From contig JAJZWA010000026.1 in the NCBI GenBank assembly GCA_021846965.1, forward strand, positions 1 through 51,676: a stretch of 51,676 nt of DNA, written 5' to 3'. The position numbers were made by a program, and so were the translations under genes. The notes under the pieces were generated by a model. That model saw nothing but the letters and a program-made list of their open reading frames with translations. It had not been told where the DNA came from and searched no databases. The DNA comes from Pseudomonadota bacterium. GTDB lineage: Bacteria > Pseudomonadota > Gammaproteobacteria > Burkholderiales > Burkholderiaceae_C. Positions 45,280-51,676 of this stretch are shown piece after piece; position 1 is the stretch's first letter, and the number at the start of each line of letters is the position of its first letter.

Positions 45280-46050
45280 ATGAGCTCCCATCTCGACGCC
45301 GTCAACGCCCGTTTCGATCCCCGCGCCCAGGCCTACCTGAGCAGCGCGGTGCATGCCGCCGGTCCCGACCTGCAATGCGCGCGCGAACTGCTCGCCGGGC
45401 TCGACACCCGGCCGGCGCGGGCGCTGGACCTGGGCACCGGCGCCGGCCACCTCGCCTACGCCATGGCCGAGTTCGCGCAGTCGGTGATCGCCTTCGACGC
45501 CTCGGAACCCATGCTCGAGGTGGTGCGCCGCACGGCCGCCGAGCGCGGCCTGCGCGGCCTGCAGACCCAGGCCGGCGACGTGCACGGCCTGCCCTTCGCC
45601 GACTCCAGCTTCGACCTCGTGGCCACGCGCTACAGCGCCCATCACTGGATGAACCTGGACAAGGCCATGGCGGAGCTGCGCCGCGTGCTGCGCCCCGGCG
45701 GCCACCTGCTGGTGATCGACCTGGAGGGGCCGGAGCAGGCCTTGGTGGACACCCATCTGCAATGCATCGAGTTGCTGCGCGACACCTCGCATGTGCGCAA
45801 CCGCTCGCGCACGCAGTGGCGGGCCCTGTTGCAGGGCATCGGCGTGGAGCTGCTGCACGAGCAGCGCTGGCCCACGCGCCTGCAGTTCGACGCCTGGGTG
45901 CAGCGCATGCGCACGCCCGAGACCATGGTGCAGGCGATCCGCGCGCTGATGCAGGGGGCACCGCGGGAAGTGCGCGAGGCGCTGCAGGTGGAGCCCGACG
46001 GCAGCTTCACGCCGTCGACCGGCCTGTGGTGGGCGCGCCGCCCCGCGTAG
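45280..46050 (+). CDS. class I SAM-dependent methyltransferase
   Basis: A 256-residue methyltransferase of the UbiE/type-11 fold. The SAM site ALDLGTGAGHLAYAM starts near residue 48. Asp75 of FDASEPML binds the ribose, GDVHGLPFADSSFDLV follows, and RRVLRPGGHLLVIDL closes the core. The C-terminal 90 residues include a helical cap. The substrate is unknown. The ATG at 45280 gives the family start. It is divergent from, and probably controlled by, the XRE/MmyB regulator. Confidence 0.88.
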   Translation: MSSHLDAVNARFDPRAQAYLSSAVHAAGPDLQCARELLAGLDTRPARALDLGTGAGHLAYAMAEFAQSVIAFDASEPMLEVVRRTAAERGLRGLQTQAGDVHGLPFADSSFDLVATRYSAHHWMNLDKAMAELRRVLRPGGHLLVIDLEGPEQALVDTHLQCIELLRDTSHVRNRSRTQWRALLQGIGVELLHEQRWPTRLQFDAWVQRMRTPETMVQAIRALMQGAPREVREALQVEPDGSFTPSTGLWWARRPA

Positions 46051-46117
46051 CCAGCGCAGGGCAGCGCTGCGCGCTGCAGGATCCGCGCGAAGCCGCCATA
46101 ATCTACGGGTTTTCACG

Positions 46118-46148
46118 GAGTACGGCGGCGCCGGGCGCCGCCGTACTC
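46118..46148 (+). promoter_or_regulatory. 14-bp perfect hairpin in leader of Old Yellow Enzyme gene
   Basis: GAGTACGGCGGCGC (46118-46131) pairs fully with GCGCCGCCGTACTC (46135-46148) around a 3-base loop. CATAAT at 46097-46102 is a plausible -10, so the hairpin would begin about ten bases into the transcript and end 34 bases before the ATG. No T run follows. It may be an operator, an mRNA-stabilising 5' hairpin or a terminator of the methyltransferase transcript. Confidence 0.55.
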
Positions 46149-46182
46149 GTCCCGGTGAACCCCAAGACCAAGGACTTCGCGC

Positions 46183-47310
46183 ATGAACGCCCCCAAGAAC
46201 CAGGATGCCCGGCTGTTCCAGCCCGGACGCATCGGCTGCATCGACATCGCCAACCGCATCGTCATGGCTCCGCTGACCCGCTGCCGCGCCGACGAAGCCG
46301 CCGGCGACGTGCCCGGCAGCGACATCAACGTCGAGTACTACCGCCAGCGCAGTGGCGCCGGCCTGATCATCAGCGAAGGCACGCAGGTGTCCCCGCGCGG
46401 CAAGGGCTACATGGCCACGCCGGGCATCTACTCCGATGCCCAGGTCGAGGGCTGGAAGTCCATCACCCAGGCCGTGCACCAGGCCGGCTCGAAGATGCTG
46501 GCGCAGATCTGGCACGTCGGGCGCATCAGCCACCCCGAACTCAGCGGCGGGCTGCAACCCTTCGCACCCTCGGCGCTGGCGCCGGAAGGCGTCGTCGCCT
46601 ACACCCACCAGGGCAAGCGGGACATTCCGGTGCCCCTGGCCATGACCGTGGATCAGATCGCCGAGGTGGTGGGCGAGTTCCGGCGCGCCGCCGCCAACGC
46701 CCTGCGCGCGGGCTTCGACGGCGTGGAGATCCACGGCGCCAACGGCTACCTGATCGACCAGTTCCTGCGCGATGGAACCAACCGCCGCGACGACGCCTAT
46801 GGCGGCTCGGTGGCCGCGCGCTGCCGCTTCGCGCTGGAAATCGTGGATGCCGTGGTGGCCGAGATCGGCGCCGCGCGCGTGGGCATCCGCCTGTCGCCCC
46901 TCACGCCCTTCAATGCGATCTCCGACAGCCATCCGCAAGCGACCTTCGGGCACCTGATCGAGCAGCTGGATCAGCGCGGCGTGGCCTTCATCCACATGAT
47001 CGAGGGCGCCACCGGGGGCTCGCGCGATCTGCCGGGATTCGACTACGCCGCGGCCCGCAAGTCCTTCCGCGGCGCCTACATCGCCAACAACGGGTACGAC
47101 CGCGCGATGGCCATCGAGGCCGTCGAGTCGGGACGCGCCGATGCCATCGCCTTCGGCCGCGCCTTCATCGCCAACCCGGACCTGCCGCTGCGCCTGCGCC
47201 GCGGCACGGCGCTCAACCAGCCGGACCCGCAAAGCTTCTACACCCCGGGGCCTGCCGGCTACACCGACTATCCGGCACTGGATCTGGACGAACAGGCCGC
47301 GCAGGCCTGA
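46183..47310 (+). CDS. Old Yellow Enzyme-family NADH:flavin oxidoreductase (alkene reductase)
   Basis: A 375-residue FMN enzyme of the OYE family that reduces activated C=C bonds, nitroesters or N-ethylmaleimide with NAD(P)H. The flavin-side Thr32 lies in MAPLTRCR. The substrate-anchoring pair is His184 and Asn187, with the proton donor Tyr189, in EIHGANGYL. LAQIWHVGRISH and FGRAFIANPDLPLRL complete the barrel. It is NemA-like in length. A beta-hydroxyacid dehydrogenase gene follows after 21 bases, probably cotranscribed. Confidence 0.93.
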   Translation: MNAPKNQDARLFQPGRIGCIDIANRIVMAPLTRCRADEAAGDVPGSDINVEYYRQRSGAGLIISEGTQVSPRGKGYMATPGIYSDAQVEGWKSITQAVHQAGSKMLAQIWHVGRISHPELSGGLQPFAPSALAPEGVVAYTHQGKRDIPVPLAMTVDQIAEVVGEFRRAAANALRAGFDGVEIHGANGYLIDQFLRDGTNRRDDAYGGSVAARCRFALEIVDAVVAEIGAARVGIRLSPLTPFNAISDSHPQATFGHLIEQLDQRGVAFIHMIEGATGGSRDLPGFDYAAARKSFRGAYIANNGYDRAMAIEAVESGRADAIAFGRAFIANPDLPLRLRRGTALNQPDPQSFYTPGPAGYTDYPALDLDEQAAQA

Positions 47311-47331
47311 GACCCGCACGGAGCGCACACC

Positions 47332-48222
47332 ATGGACATCGGATTCATCGGCCTGGGCAGCATGGGCCGCGGCATGGCCGCCAATCTGCTGCGCGCGGGC
47401 CATCGGGTCACCGTGTGGAACCGCTCGCCCGAGAAGGCGCAGGATCTGGTGCGCGACGGCGCGCGACTGGTGCCCCATGCGCGGGACGTGGCGCCGGCCT
47501 CGGGCGTGGTCGTGACCATGCTGTCGGACGACGCGGCCCTGCGCGAGCTCGTGCAGGGCGAGCACGGCATCGGCCGGCATCTCGGCCAGGGCGGCATTCA
47601 CCTGTCGATGAGCACGGTCTCTCCCCAGACCACCCAGGAGCTGGTCGCGCTGCATGCCGCCCACGGCACGCACTACGTGGCCGCACCGGTGTTCGGTCGC
47701 CCGGACGCGGCCGCCGCTGCCAGGCTGTTCGTGCTCTGCGCGGGCCCGCAGGCGGCGCGGCAGGCCGTGATGCCCGCACTGGAGGCCATGGGCCAGCGCG
47801 TGTTCGAGCTGGGCGAGGACGCGGCGGCCGCGAACGTGCTCAAGCTGTCGGGCAATTTCATGCTGATGGCGACGATCGAGTCCCTGGCCGAGGCGATGAC
47901 CCTGGGCGAGCGCTACGGACTGCCGCGCGAGCGCACCGCCGAGGTGCTGACCCAGTCCATCTTCCCGGCTCCGGTGATGGTGAACTACGGGCGCCAGATC
48001 GCGCAGCATGCCTATGAGCCGGCGGGCTTCAAGCTGTCCCTGGGCCTGAAGGACGCCGATCTCGTGCTGGGCGCGGCCCGCAAGGTCGCCATGCCCATGC
48101 CCCTGGCGCAGCTGGTGCAGGGACGCCTGCTGTCGGCCCTGGCGCATCAGCGCGGCGACATGGACTGGAGCGCCGCGGCGCTCGGGGTCAGCGAGGACGC
48201 CGGTCTGAAGCCTGCCTCCTGA
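47332..48222 (+). CDS. NAD(P)-dependent beta-hydroxyacid dehydrogenase
   Basis: A 296-residue protein of the 3-hydroxyisobutyrate dehydrogenase/GLYR family. The Rossmann motif GLGSMG is at 7-12 and NRSPEKA follows beta-2, which favours NADPH. The substrate motif is SMSTVSP. Catalytic Lys171 and Asn175 are in LKLSGN, so it is not an imine reductase, which lacks the lysine. The substrate (a hydroxyacid or semialdehyde) is unknown. It lies downstream of the OYE gene and converges on the DUF3300 gene, 13 bases apart. Confidence 0.9.
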   Translation: MDIGFIGLGSMGRGMAANLLRAGHRVTVWNRSPEKAQDLVRDGARLVPHARDVAPASGVVVTMLSDDAALRELVQGEHGIGRHLGQGGIHLSMSTVSPQTTQELVALHAAHGTHYVAAPVFGRPDAAAAARLFVLCAGPQAARQAVMPALEAMGQRVFELGEDAAAANVLKLSGNFMLMATIESLAEAMTLGERYGLPRERTAEVLTQSIFPAPVMVNYGRQIAQHAYEPAGFKLSLGLKDADLVLGAARKVAMPMPLAQLVQGRLLSALAHQRGDMDWSAAALGVSEDAGLKPAS

Positions 48223-48253
48223 TGCCGGCCGGCCTCTACCCGGGGCCGGCATC
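48221..48253. terminator. 10-bp perfect stem-loop spanning two convergent gene ends
   Basis: GATGCCGGCC (48221-48230) and GGCCGGCATC (48244-48253) pair fully around a 13-base loop. The structure covers the last bases of the dehydrogenase stop and the stop of the convergent DUF3300 gene (48236-48238), so it is placed to act on both strands. No T runs flank it. Confidence 0.5.
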
Positions 48254-49621
48254 CTGAGGACCGCGCTGCGGGCGTTGCGGCCGGCCATCCTCCGGGCGCT
48301 GCGGTCGGGCGCCCTGCGGGTGCGTCGGCCCCGCAGGCTTCGGTGGCGGCTGCAGGGACTGCGGCGGCCCTTGCCGGGGATGCGGCGCCTGCACGCCCCC
48401 ACCCGGTTGCACCCCGGCGGGTGGCTGCACCGCACGGCCCGGCTGCATCCCGGCGGGTGGCTGCAAGGCTCGACCCGGCTGCTCCCTGGCGGGTGGCTGC
48501 ACGCGGTGCGGCGGGACGGCCTGTTGCGCGGGCAGGCCCTGCGGCCGCGGCAGCGGGGCGGGTGGCCGAGGCACCTGCGGTTGCGCCGGCGCGGGCATGC
48601 GCAGGTCGGGCCCGCGGCGCAGCGGCTCCAGGAAGGGGCCAGGGGGCGGGGCCGGCTGTGGCGGCTGTGGCGGCTGTGGCGGCTGTGGCGGCTGTGGCGG
48701 CTGCGGCGGCAACTGCGGCGGCCGCGGCTGTTGCGGAACCCTGGGCGGGCGCGGGCCCCAGGCGGGTGGCAAGGCGTGGCCCGGCGCGTGACGCCGCCAT
48801 TGCTCCCGGTCCACCAGTACCCGGCGGTCGTGCCAGTCGATGGTGCCCCACACCCAGCGCCCGGCCAGCAGGGGCACCGGCTCCACCAGGACCAGGGCCT
48901 GACCCGCGGAGAAACCACAGTCCGGCGCGAAGGGCTGGTAATCGAAACCCTGCATGGCGCCGGGCGACCAGGGACCGTAGACACACCAGGGGTTGTATTG
49001 CGGCACGGCCATCCAGGCCACCGCATGGATGGCGATGATTCCGTCCGTGATGTCCACCACGCGCTGGTCCGTGGGGTCGAGGGTGCCGGCGTCCAGTGCA
49101 CGCCAGCGCAGGCGCTGCACCGCGTCCATGAGCTCGGGGCCCTGCTGGTCGTAGGCACGCCCCAGGGCTTCGGCCCAGGCTGGATGATCGGCCAGCATGT
49201 CGAGCACCCTGGGCAGGCGCAGCAGCTCGCGCACGCTGGGCGCCCAGGTCGGCGAGGCCGCCCCCGACCCCTCATGGGCCAGTCGCCGCGCCTGCAGCAC
49301 CTGCACCGGGTGCAGGCTGGCGTCGAGGGTGTCGAGCAGCAGCTGGTCGTCGAACAGCGCCACCGGCGCCACCAGACGCTCCAGCTGCGCGGCGTCCAGC
49401 AGCACGATCCGGGGCGGGCTCGGGGGCGGGTTCGAGGGCGGGTTCGAGGGCATGCGGACAGCCCCTTGCGGCACCGCCTGCGCAGCGGCCGTGCCTGGCG
49501 TGGGCCCCTGCAGGCTCAAGGCCGTTCCCAGACCCGACAAGCCCAGCCAGAGCAAGGCCTGGCGAGCCAGGCCCCTGGCGCGCGCGCGTGCGCTTGGGCA
49601 CCCCTGCCTTCGAGGCTCCAC
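48236..49621 (-). CDS. DUF3300 family exported protein with Pro/Gln-rich tail
   Basis: A 461-residue protein. The first 50 residues form a long signal (basic start, then LLWLGLSGLGTALSLQG, ending AAAQA). Residues about 70-200 are a DUF3300 domain: AAQLERLVAPVALFDDQLLLDTL, WAPSVRELLRLPRVLDML and DAVQRLR. Its role is unknown. The remaining 170 residues are Pro, Gln, Ala and Arg, with PPQ repeats and QPPAG-QPG repeats. The GTG at 49621 follows GGGAG at six bases and was preferred to the ATG at 49660, which has no ribosome site. Confidence 0.8.
   Translation of the reverse strand: MEPRRQGCPSARARARGLARQALLWLGLSGLGTALSLQGPTPGTAAAQAVPQGAVRMPSNPPSNPPPSPPRIVLLDAAQLERLVAPVALFDDQLLLDTLDASLHPVQVLQARRLAHEGSGAASPTWAPSVRELLRLPRVLDMLADHPAWAEALGRAYDQQGPELMDAVQRLRWRALDAGTLDPTDQRVVDITDGIIAIHAVAWMAVPQYNPWCVYGPWSPGAMQGFDYQPFAPDCGFSAGQALVLVEPVPLLAGRWVWGTIDWHDRRVLVDREQWRRHAPGHALPPAWGPRPPRVPQQPRPPQLPPQPPQPPQPPQPPQPPQPAPPPGPFLEPLRRGPDLRMPAPAQPQVPRPPAPLPRPQGLPAQQAVPPHRVQPPAREQPGRALQPPAGMQPGRAVQPPAGVQPGGGVQAPHPRQGPPQSLQPPPKPAGPTHPQGARPQRPEDGRPQRPQRGPQDAGPG
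48654..48707 (-). repeat. 9-bp tandem repeat (PPQ codons) in DUF3300 gene
   Basis: Five identical ggctgtggc units run from 48654 to 48698, followed by one variant ggctgcggc (48699-48707). On the coding strand they encode repeated Pro-Pro-Gln. The unit length keeps the frame, so copy-number change would only alter tail length. Longer imperfect repeats encoding QPPAGxQPGRA lie at about 48410-48510. Confidence 0.9.
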
Positions 49622-49717
49622 GGCCGACTCCCGCGGGGACTTGCGCGCCCCGCCCCGCATGCATCATCGCGCCAAGGGCCCGGCGCCGCCTTGACCGGGC
49701 GCACAATGCCCGCGGCT

Positions 49718-50476
49718 TCACTGCGGGAGTTCCGGCGCCCTGGGCGCGCCCAGGGTATGGCGTTCGAACCAGGCCCTCACGGTCTGCAGGTGGGCGCGTT
49801 CGCGGTCCAGGGCGCGCTCGAACTCGCGCAGCATGGCCGTGTGCCTGTGCGCGGCGGCCAGTGCGACCAGCATCTCCCAGCCGTTGTTGTCGGCCAGCTC
49901 CGAGATGAGCAGCGCATGCAGCGACTGCACGACCGTGGTTCGGGGGTCGCTGACGGCCTGCAGCAGCCCGGTCGCCTCCACGCCCGCCAGATCGGCGCCC
50001 GGAGTCTGCGCGGTGCTGTCACCGCCGAGGTCCTCGATGCAGCGCGCCACCAGCGCGAAATGCCCGGCCTCCTGCTCGCGCATGGTCAACAGCATGTCCA
50101 GCGGCAGCAAGGCCTCGTCGCCGTCCCCCTGCGTGGCGCGCACCTTGGTGATCAGCGCGTCGCAGATCCGGGTCGCGGTGCGTTCGGAGGCCAGGCGCTC
50201 GCCGAGCTTGTCCAGCAGCAGTTGGGGGCTGTTGCCACTGATCATGGCCACGCCCGTGTTGAGCACGCCCTTGACACTGCCCGGTGGCGGTACGGAGCCC
50301 AGGGGCGCGGCGTCCACGATGTAGCGGGCACGCATGTCGGCGCTCGCCGCGGCCCCCGGTGACTGCAGCGCCACGGGGGCGACTTCGCCATGCTGCTCGT
50401 GCATGCGCCTGGCGTCCAGCGGAGACATCTGCACGCCGGTGCGATTGCTGCCCATGCGAGGAACTTGGTGCTTCAT
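49718..50476 (-). CDS. ferritin-like domain protein
   Basis: A 252-residue protein. About 75 N-terminal residues are polar and probably disordered. The rest is a ferritin-like four-helix bundle: helix 2 has MREQEAGHFALVARCIEDLGGD (glutamate and histidine ligand spacing), helix 3 has LLISELADNNGWEMLVALA, and helix 4 has FERALDRERAHLQTVRAWFE. Such bundles often hold a di-iron site and act in iron oxidation, storage or oxidative stress; the function here is not known. AGGAG lies seven bases before the ATG. It follows another ferritin-like gene by 73 bases. Confidence 0.75.
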   Translation of the reverse strand: MKHQVPRMGSNRTGVQMSPLDARRMHEQHGEVAPVALQSPGAAASADMRARYIVDAAPLGSVPPPGSVKGVLNTGVAMISGNSPQLLLDKLGERLASERTATRICDALITKVRATQGDGDEALLPLDMLLTMREQEAGHFALVARCIEDLGGDSTAQTPGADLAGVEATGLLQAVSDPRTTVVQSLHALLISELADNNGWEMLVALAAAHRHTAMLREFERALDRERAHLQTVRAWFERHTLGAPRAPELPQ

Positions 50477-50549
50477 GGTGGGACTCCTGGGAGATGGGGG
50501 GGGGATCCGGCAGGGTGGGATCCGGCAAAGTGGAATGCAGCGCAAGGCC

Positions 50550-51676
50550 TCAGGCGCGCGCCGGGTGCAGCCGGGCCAGCTCGGTCCCGGGGCTCCAGGT
50601 GTAGCCGGCGGCCACGGCCTCGCTGGGCGAGCCCTCCGCATCCACCTGGGCGCGGTAGTCGCGAGTGGCCTGGCTTTCCTGGCTGCGCGGGACGTAGCGC
50701 TGCGAGGCCACGCTGAGCTCGAGTTCCTCGCGCAGCACCTTGCGCACGAATTCGCGCTGGCTGCCGAATGGCAGGGGCTCGGGCAGCTCGCGCGGCACCA
50801 GGCGCTGCGGGTCCTGGCCCTGCTGGGTACGCAGCAGCCCGGCCACGAAATGGAACTGTCCGATCTCGTAGTCCAGCATCTGTTCCCACAGCGCCTTGAT
50901 GCGTGATTCGCCTTCGTGCTGCACGCAGGCGTGATAGCACCAGGCCTCGGCGGCCTCGTGGAGCAGCCATTGCTCCAGCCAGGTCTCGCGCGCATCGATC
51001 AGGGACTCGAAATGCGTGGCGTGCTGCTCCTCGATGGAGGCGATCTCCGCGAGCAGCTGACGCACCACGGGGTCGGCCTGTCCCGAGCCCGCATGCGCGA
51101 ACAGCTCGCGCATCTGCGAGGCGCAGGCGAGCATGCACAGCACGTGCAGGCGGCTGGGGGTGCACACGGTGGTGCAGTCGTAGGGCACGAGCAGGTCGTC
51201 GTGGGGTGCGCGATGCTGCAGGATGCTGGGGCGCGAGGGCAGGATGTCGGTGTAGCTTTGCAGGATGTTGTTGGCATCCTTGCCTTCGACGCGGTCGAGC
51301 AGCGCGGCAAAGCGATAGAGGTGGTCCAGGTCCTCGAGCAGCACGAATCGCAGGGCCCGTGCCACGGCCTCGTCCGCTTCGCGTTGCGCCAGCGCCGCGC
51401 CCACCTCGATCGCGCATTGCTTGTGGGCCAGAGCGAGCTCCAGCGGCGAATGATCGGCGCCCAGCAGGGAGCGCAGGGCCATGCCCTGGTGCAGCTCGAT
51501 GCGCCGCACGCGGGCGAGCCCCTCGCGCAGCTCGACGCCGGAACGGGTCGCCGCGTGCGCGAAGCGCAGCGCCTGGTCTTCGAGGGCGGACATGAGCACG
51601 ATGCGCACGCGGGTGAAGGCGTCGTCGTCGAGCTTGCTGATGGGCGAGCGCACCATGTCGTGCCAGTTGAGACTTT
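50550..51676 (-). CDS. ferritin-like protein, possibly 5'-truncated by window edge
   Basis: At least 368 residues of all-helical protein. Candidate di-iron ligands occur in LEDLDHLYRFAALL, SIEEQHATHFESLID, LLHEAAEAWCYHACVQHEGE and MLDYEIGQFHFVAGLL, which suggests two ferritin-like bundles or one large one. The first Met in the window is at 51656, but the frame stays open to the edge (SLNWHDMVRS), so the true start is probably outside. It is upstream of the second ferritin-like gene on the same strand. I recognise no named family. Confidence 0.65.
   Translation of the reverse strand, partial: SLNWHDMVRSPISKLDDDAFTRVRIVLMSALEDQALRFAHAATRSGVELREGLARVRRIELHQGMALRSLLGADHSPLELALAHKQCAIEVGAALAQREADEAVARALRFVLLEDLDHLYRFAALLDRVEGKDANNILQSYTDILPSRPSILQHRAPHDDLLVPYDCTTVCTPSRLHVLCMLACASQMRELFAHAGSGQADPVVRQLLAEIASIEEQHATHFESLIDARETWLEQWLLHEAAEAWCYHACVQHEGESRIKALWEQMLDYEIGQFHFVAGLLRTQQGQDPQRLVPRELPEPLPFGSQREFVRKVLREELELSVASQRYVPRSQESQATRDYRAQVDAEGSPSEAVAAGYTWSPGTELARLHPARA

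Noticed and set aside
47332..48222. Imine reductase identity for the dehydrogenase beside the OYE gene
   Set aside because: Imine reductases replace the catalytic lysine; Lys171 and Asn175 are present here, as in hydroxyacid dehydrogenases.
48410..48710. Regular repeats as a CRISPR array
   Set aside because: The repeats are contiguous or in-frame within a coding region, encode Pro/Gln/Gly patterns and have no unique spacers.

Overview
The window is a contiguous stretch of a very GC-rich bacterial chromosome, about 70 % G+C by eye. Gene content and order point to a betaproteobacterium of the order Burkholderiales. The supporting blocks are thiD-like/rubredoxin/pilGHIJ-chpA, yqgE-ruvX-pyrR-pyrB-pyrC', the RNase II-TonB-aroE-mtgA-hemL run, and a tRNA-Arg(CCT) with an encoded CCA. 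I cannot name a genus. Codon use looks uniform and no prophage, integrase or CRISPR array is visible. The only mobile-element trace is the right end of an ISL3-family insertion sequence at the left edge.

Left part (1-9.4 kb), housekeeping: IS remnant; an alpha/beta hydrolase divergent from a two-CBS protein; a YqiA-type esterase; an RNase II-family exoribonuclease; a TonB-like protein; aroE; mtgA; then hemL and a ThiD-like kinase on the minus strand.

9.5-20 kb: a rubredoxin followed by the complete type IV pilus chemosensory array pilG-pilH-pilI-pilJ-chpA. ChpA is 2221 residues and contains a 40-residue Pro/Glu-rich repeat array between its Hpt domains.

20-26 kb: a photolyase, then yqgE-ruvX-pyrR-pyrB-pyrC'-plsC. 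Four of the junctions overlap or nearly touch. The dihydroorotase-like protein has lost the metal-binding HxH and so looks like the non-catalytic PyrC' partner of PyrB.

26-33 kb, minus strand: periplasmic adaptor, RND permease, then a P1B-5-type metal ATPase with a TPCP motif and a C-terminal hemerythrin-like domain. This is a plausible two-membrane metal export unit. tRNA-Arg follows on the plus strand.

33-40 kb: an exported rhodanese; an AldB/AcoD-type aldehyde dehydrogenase behind an array of TGTCGC/GCGACA palindromes and a sigma54-like element; then an SDR and a TRAP transporter (Tat-exported DctP plus fused DctQM).

40-48 kb: an MdtAB-like RND pump (minus); an XRE/MmyB-type regulator divergent from a SAM methyltransferase, with palindromes sitting on both candidate promoters; an Old Yellow Enzyme whose leader carries a 14-bp perfect hairpin; and a beta-hydroxyacid dehydrogenase.

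48-51.7 kb, minus strand: a DUF3300 protein with a Pro/Gln repeat tail and two adjacent ferritin-like proteins, the second probably running off the right edge.
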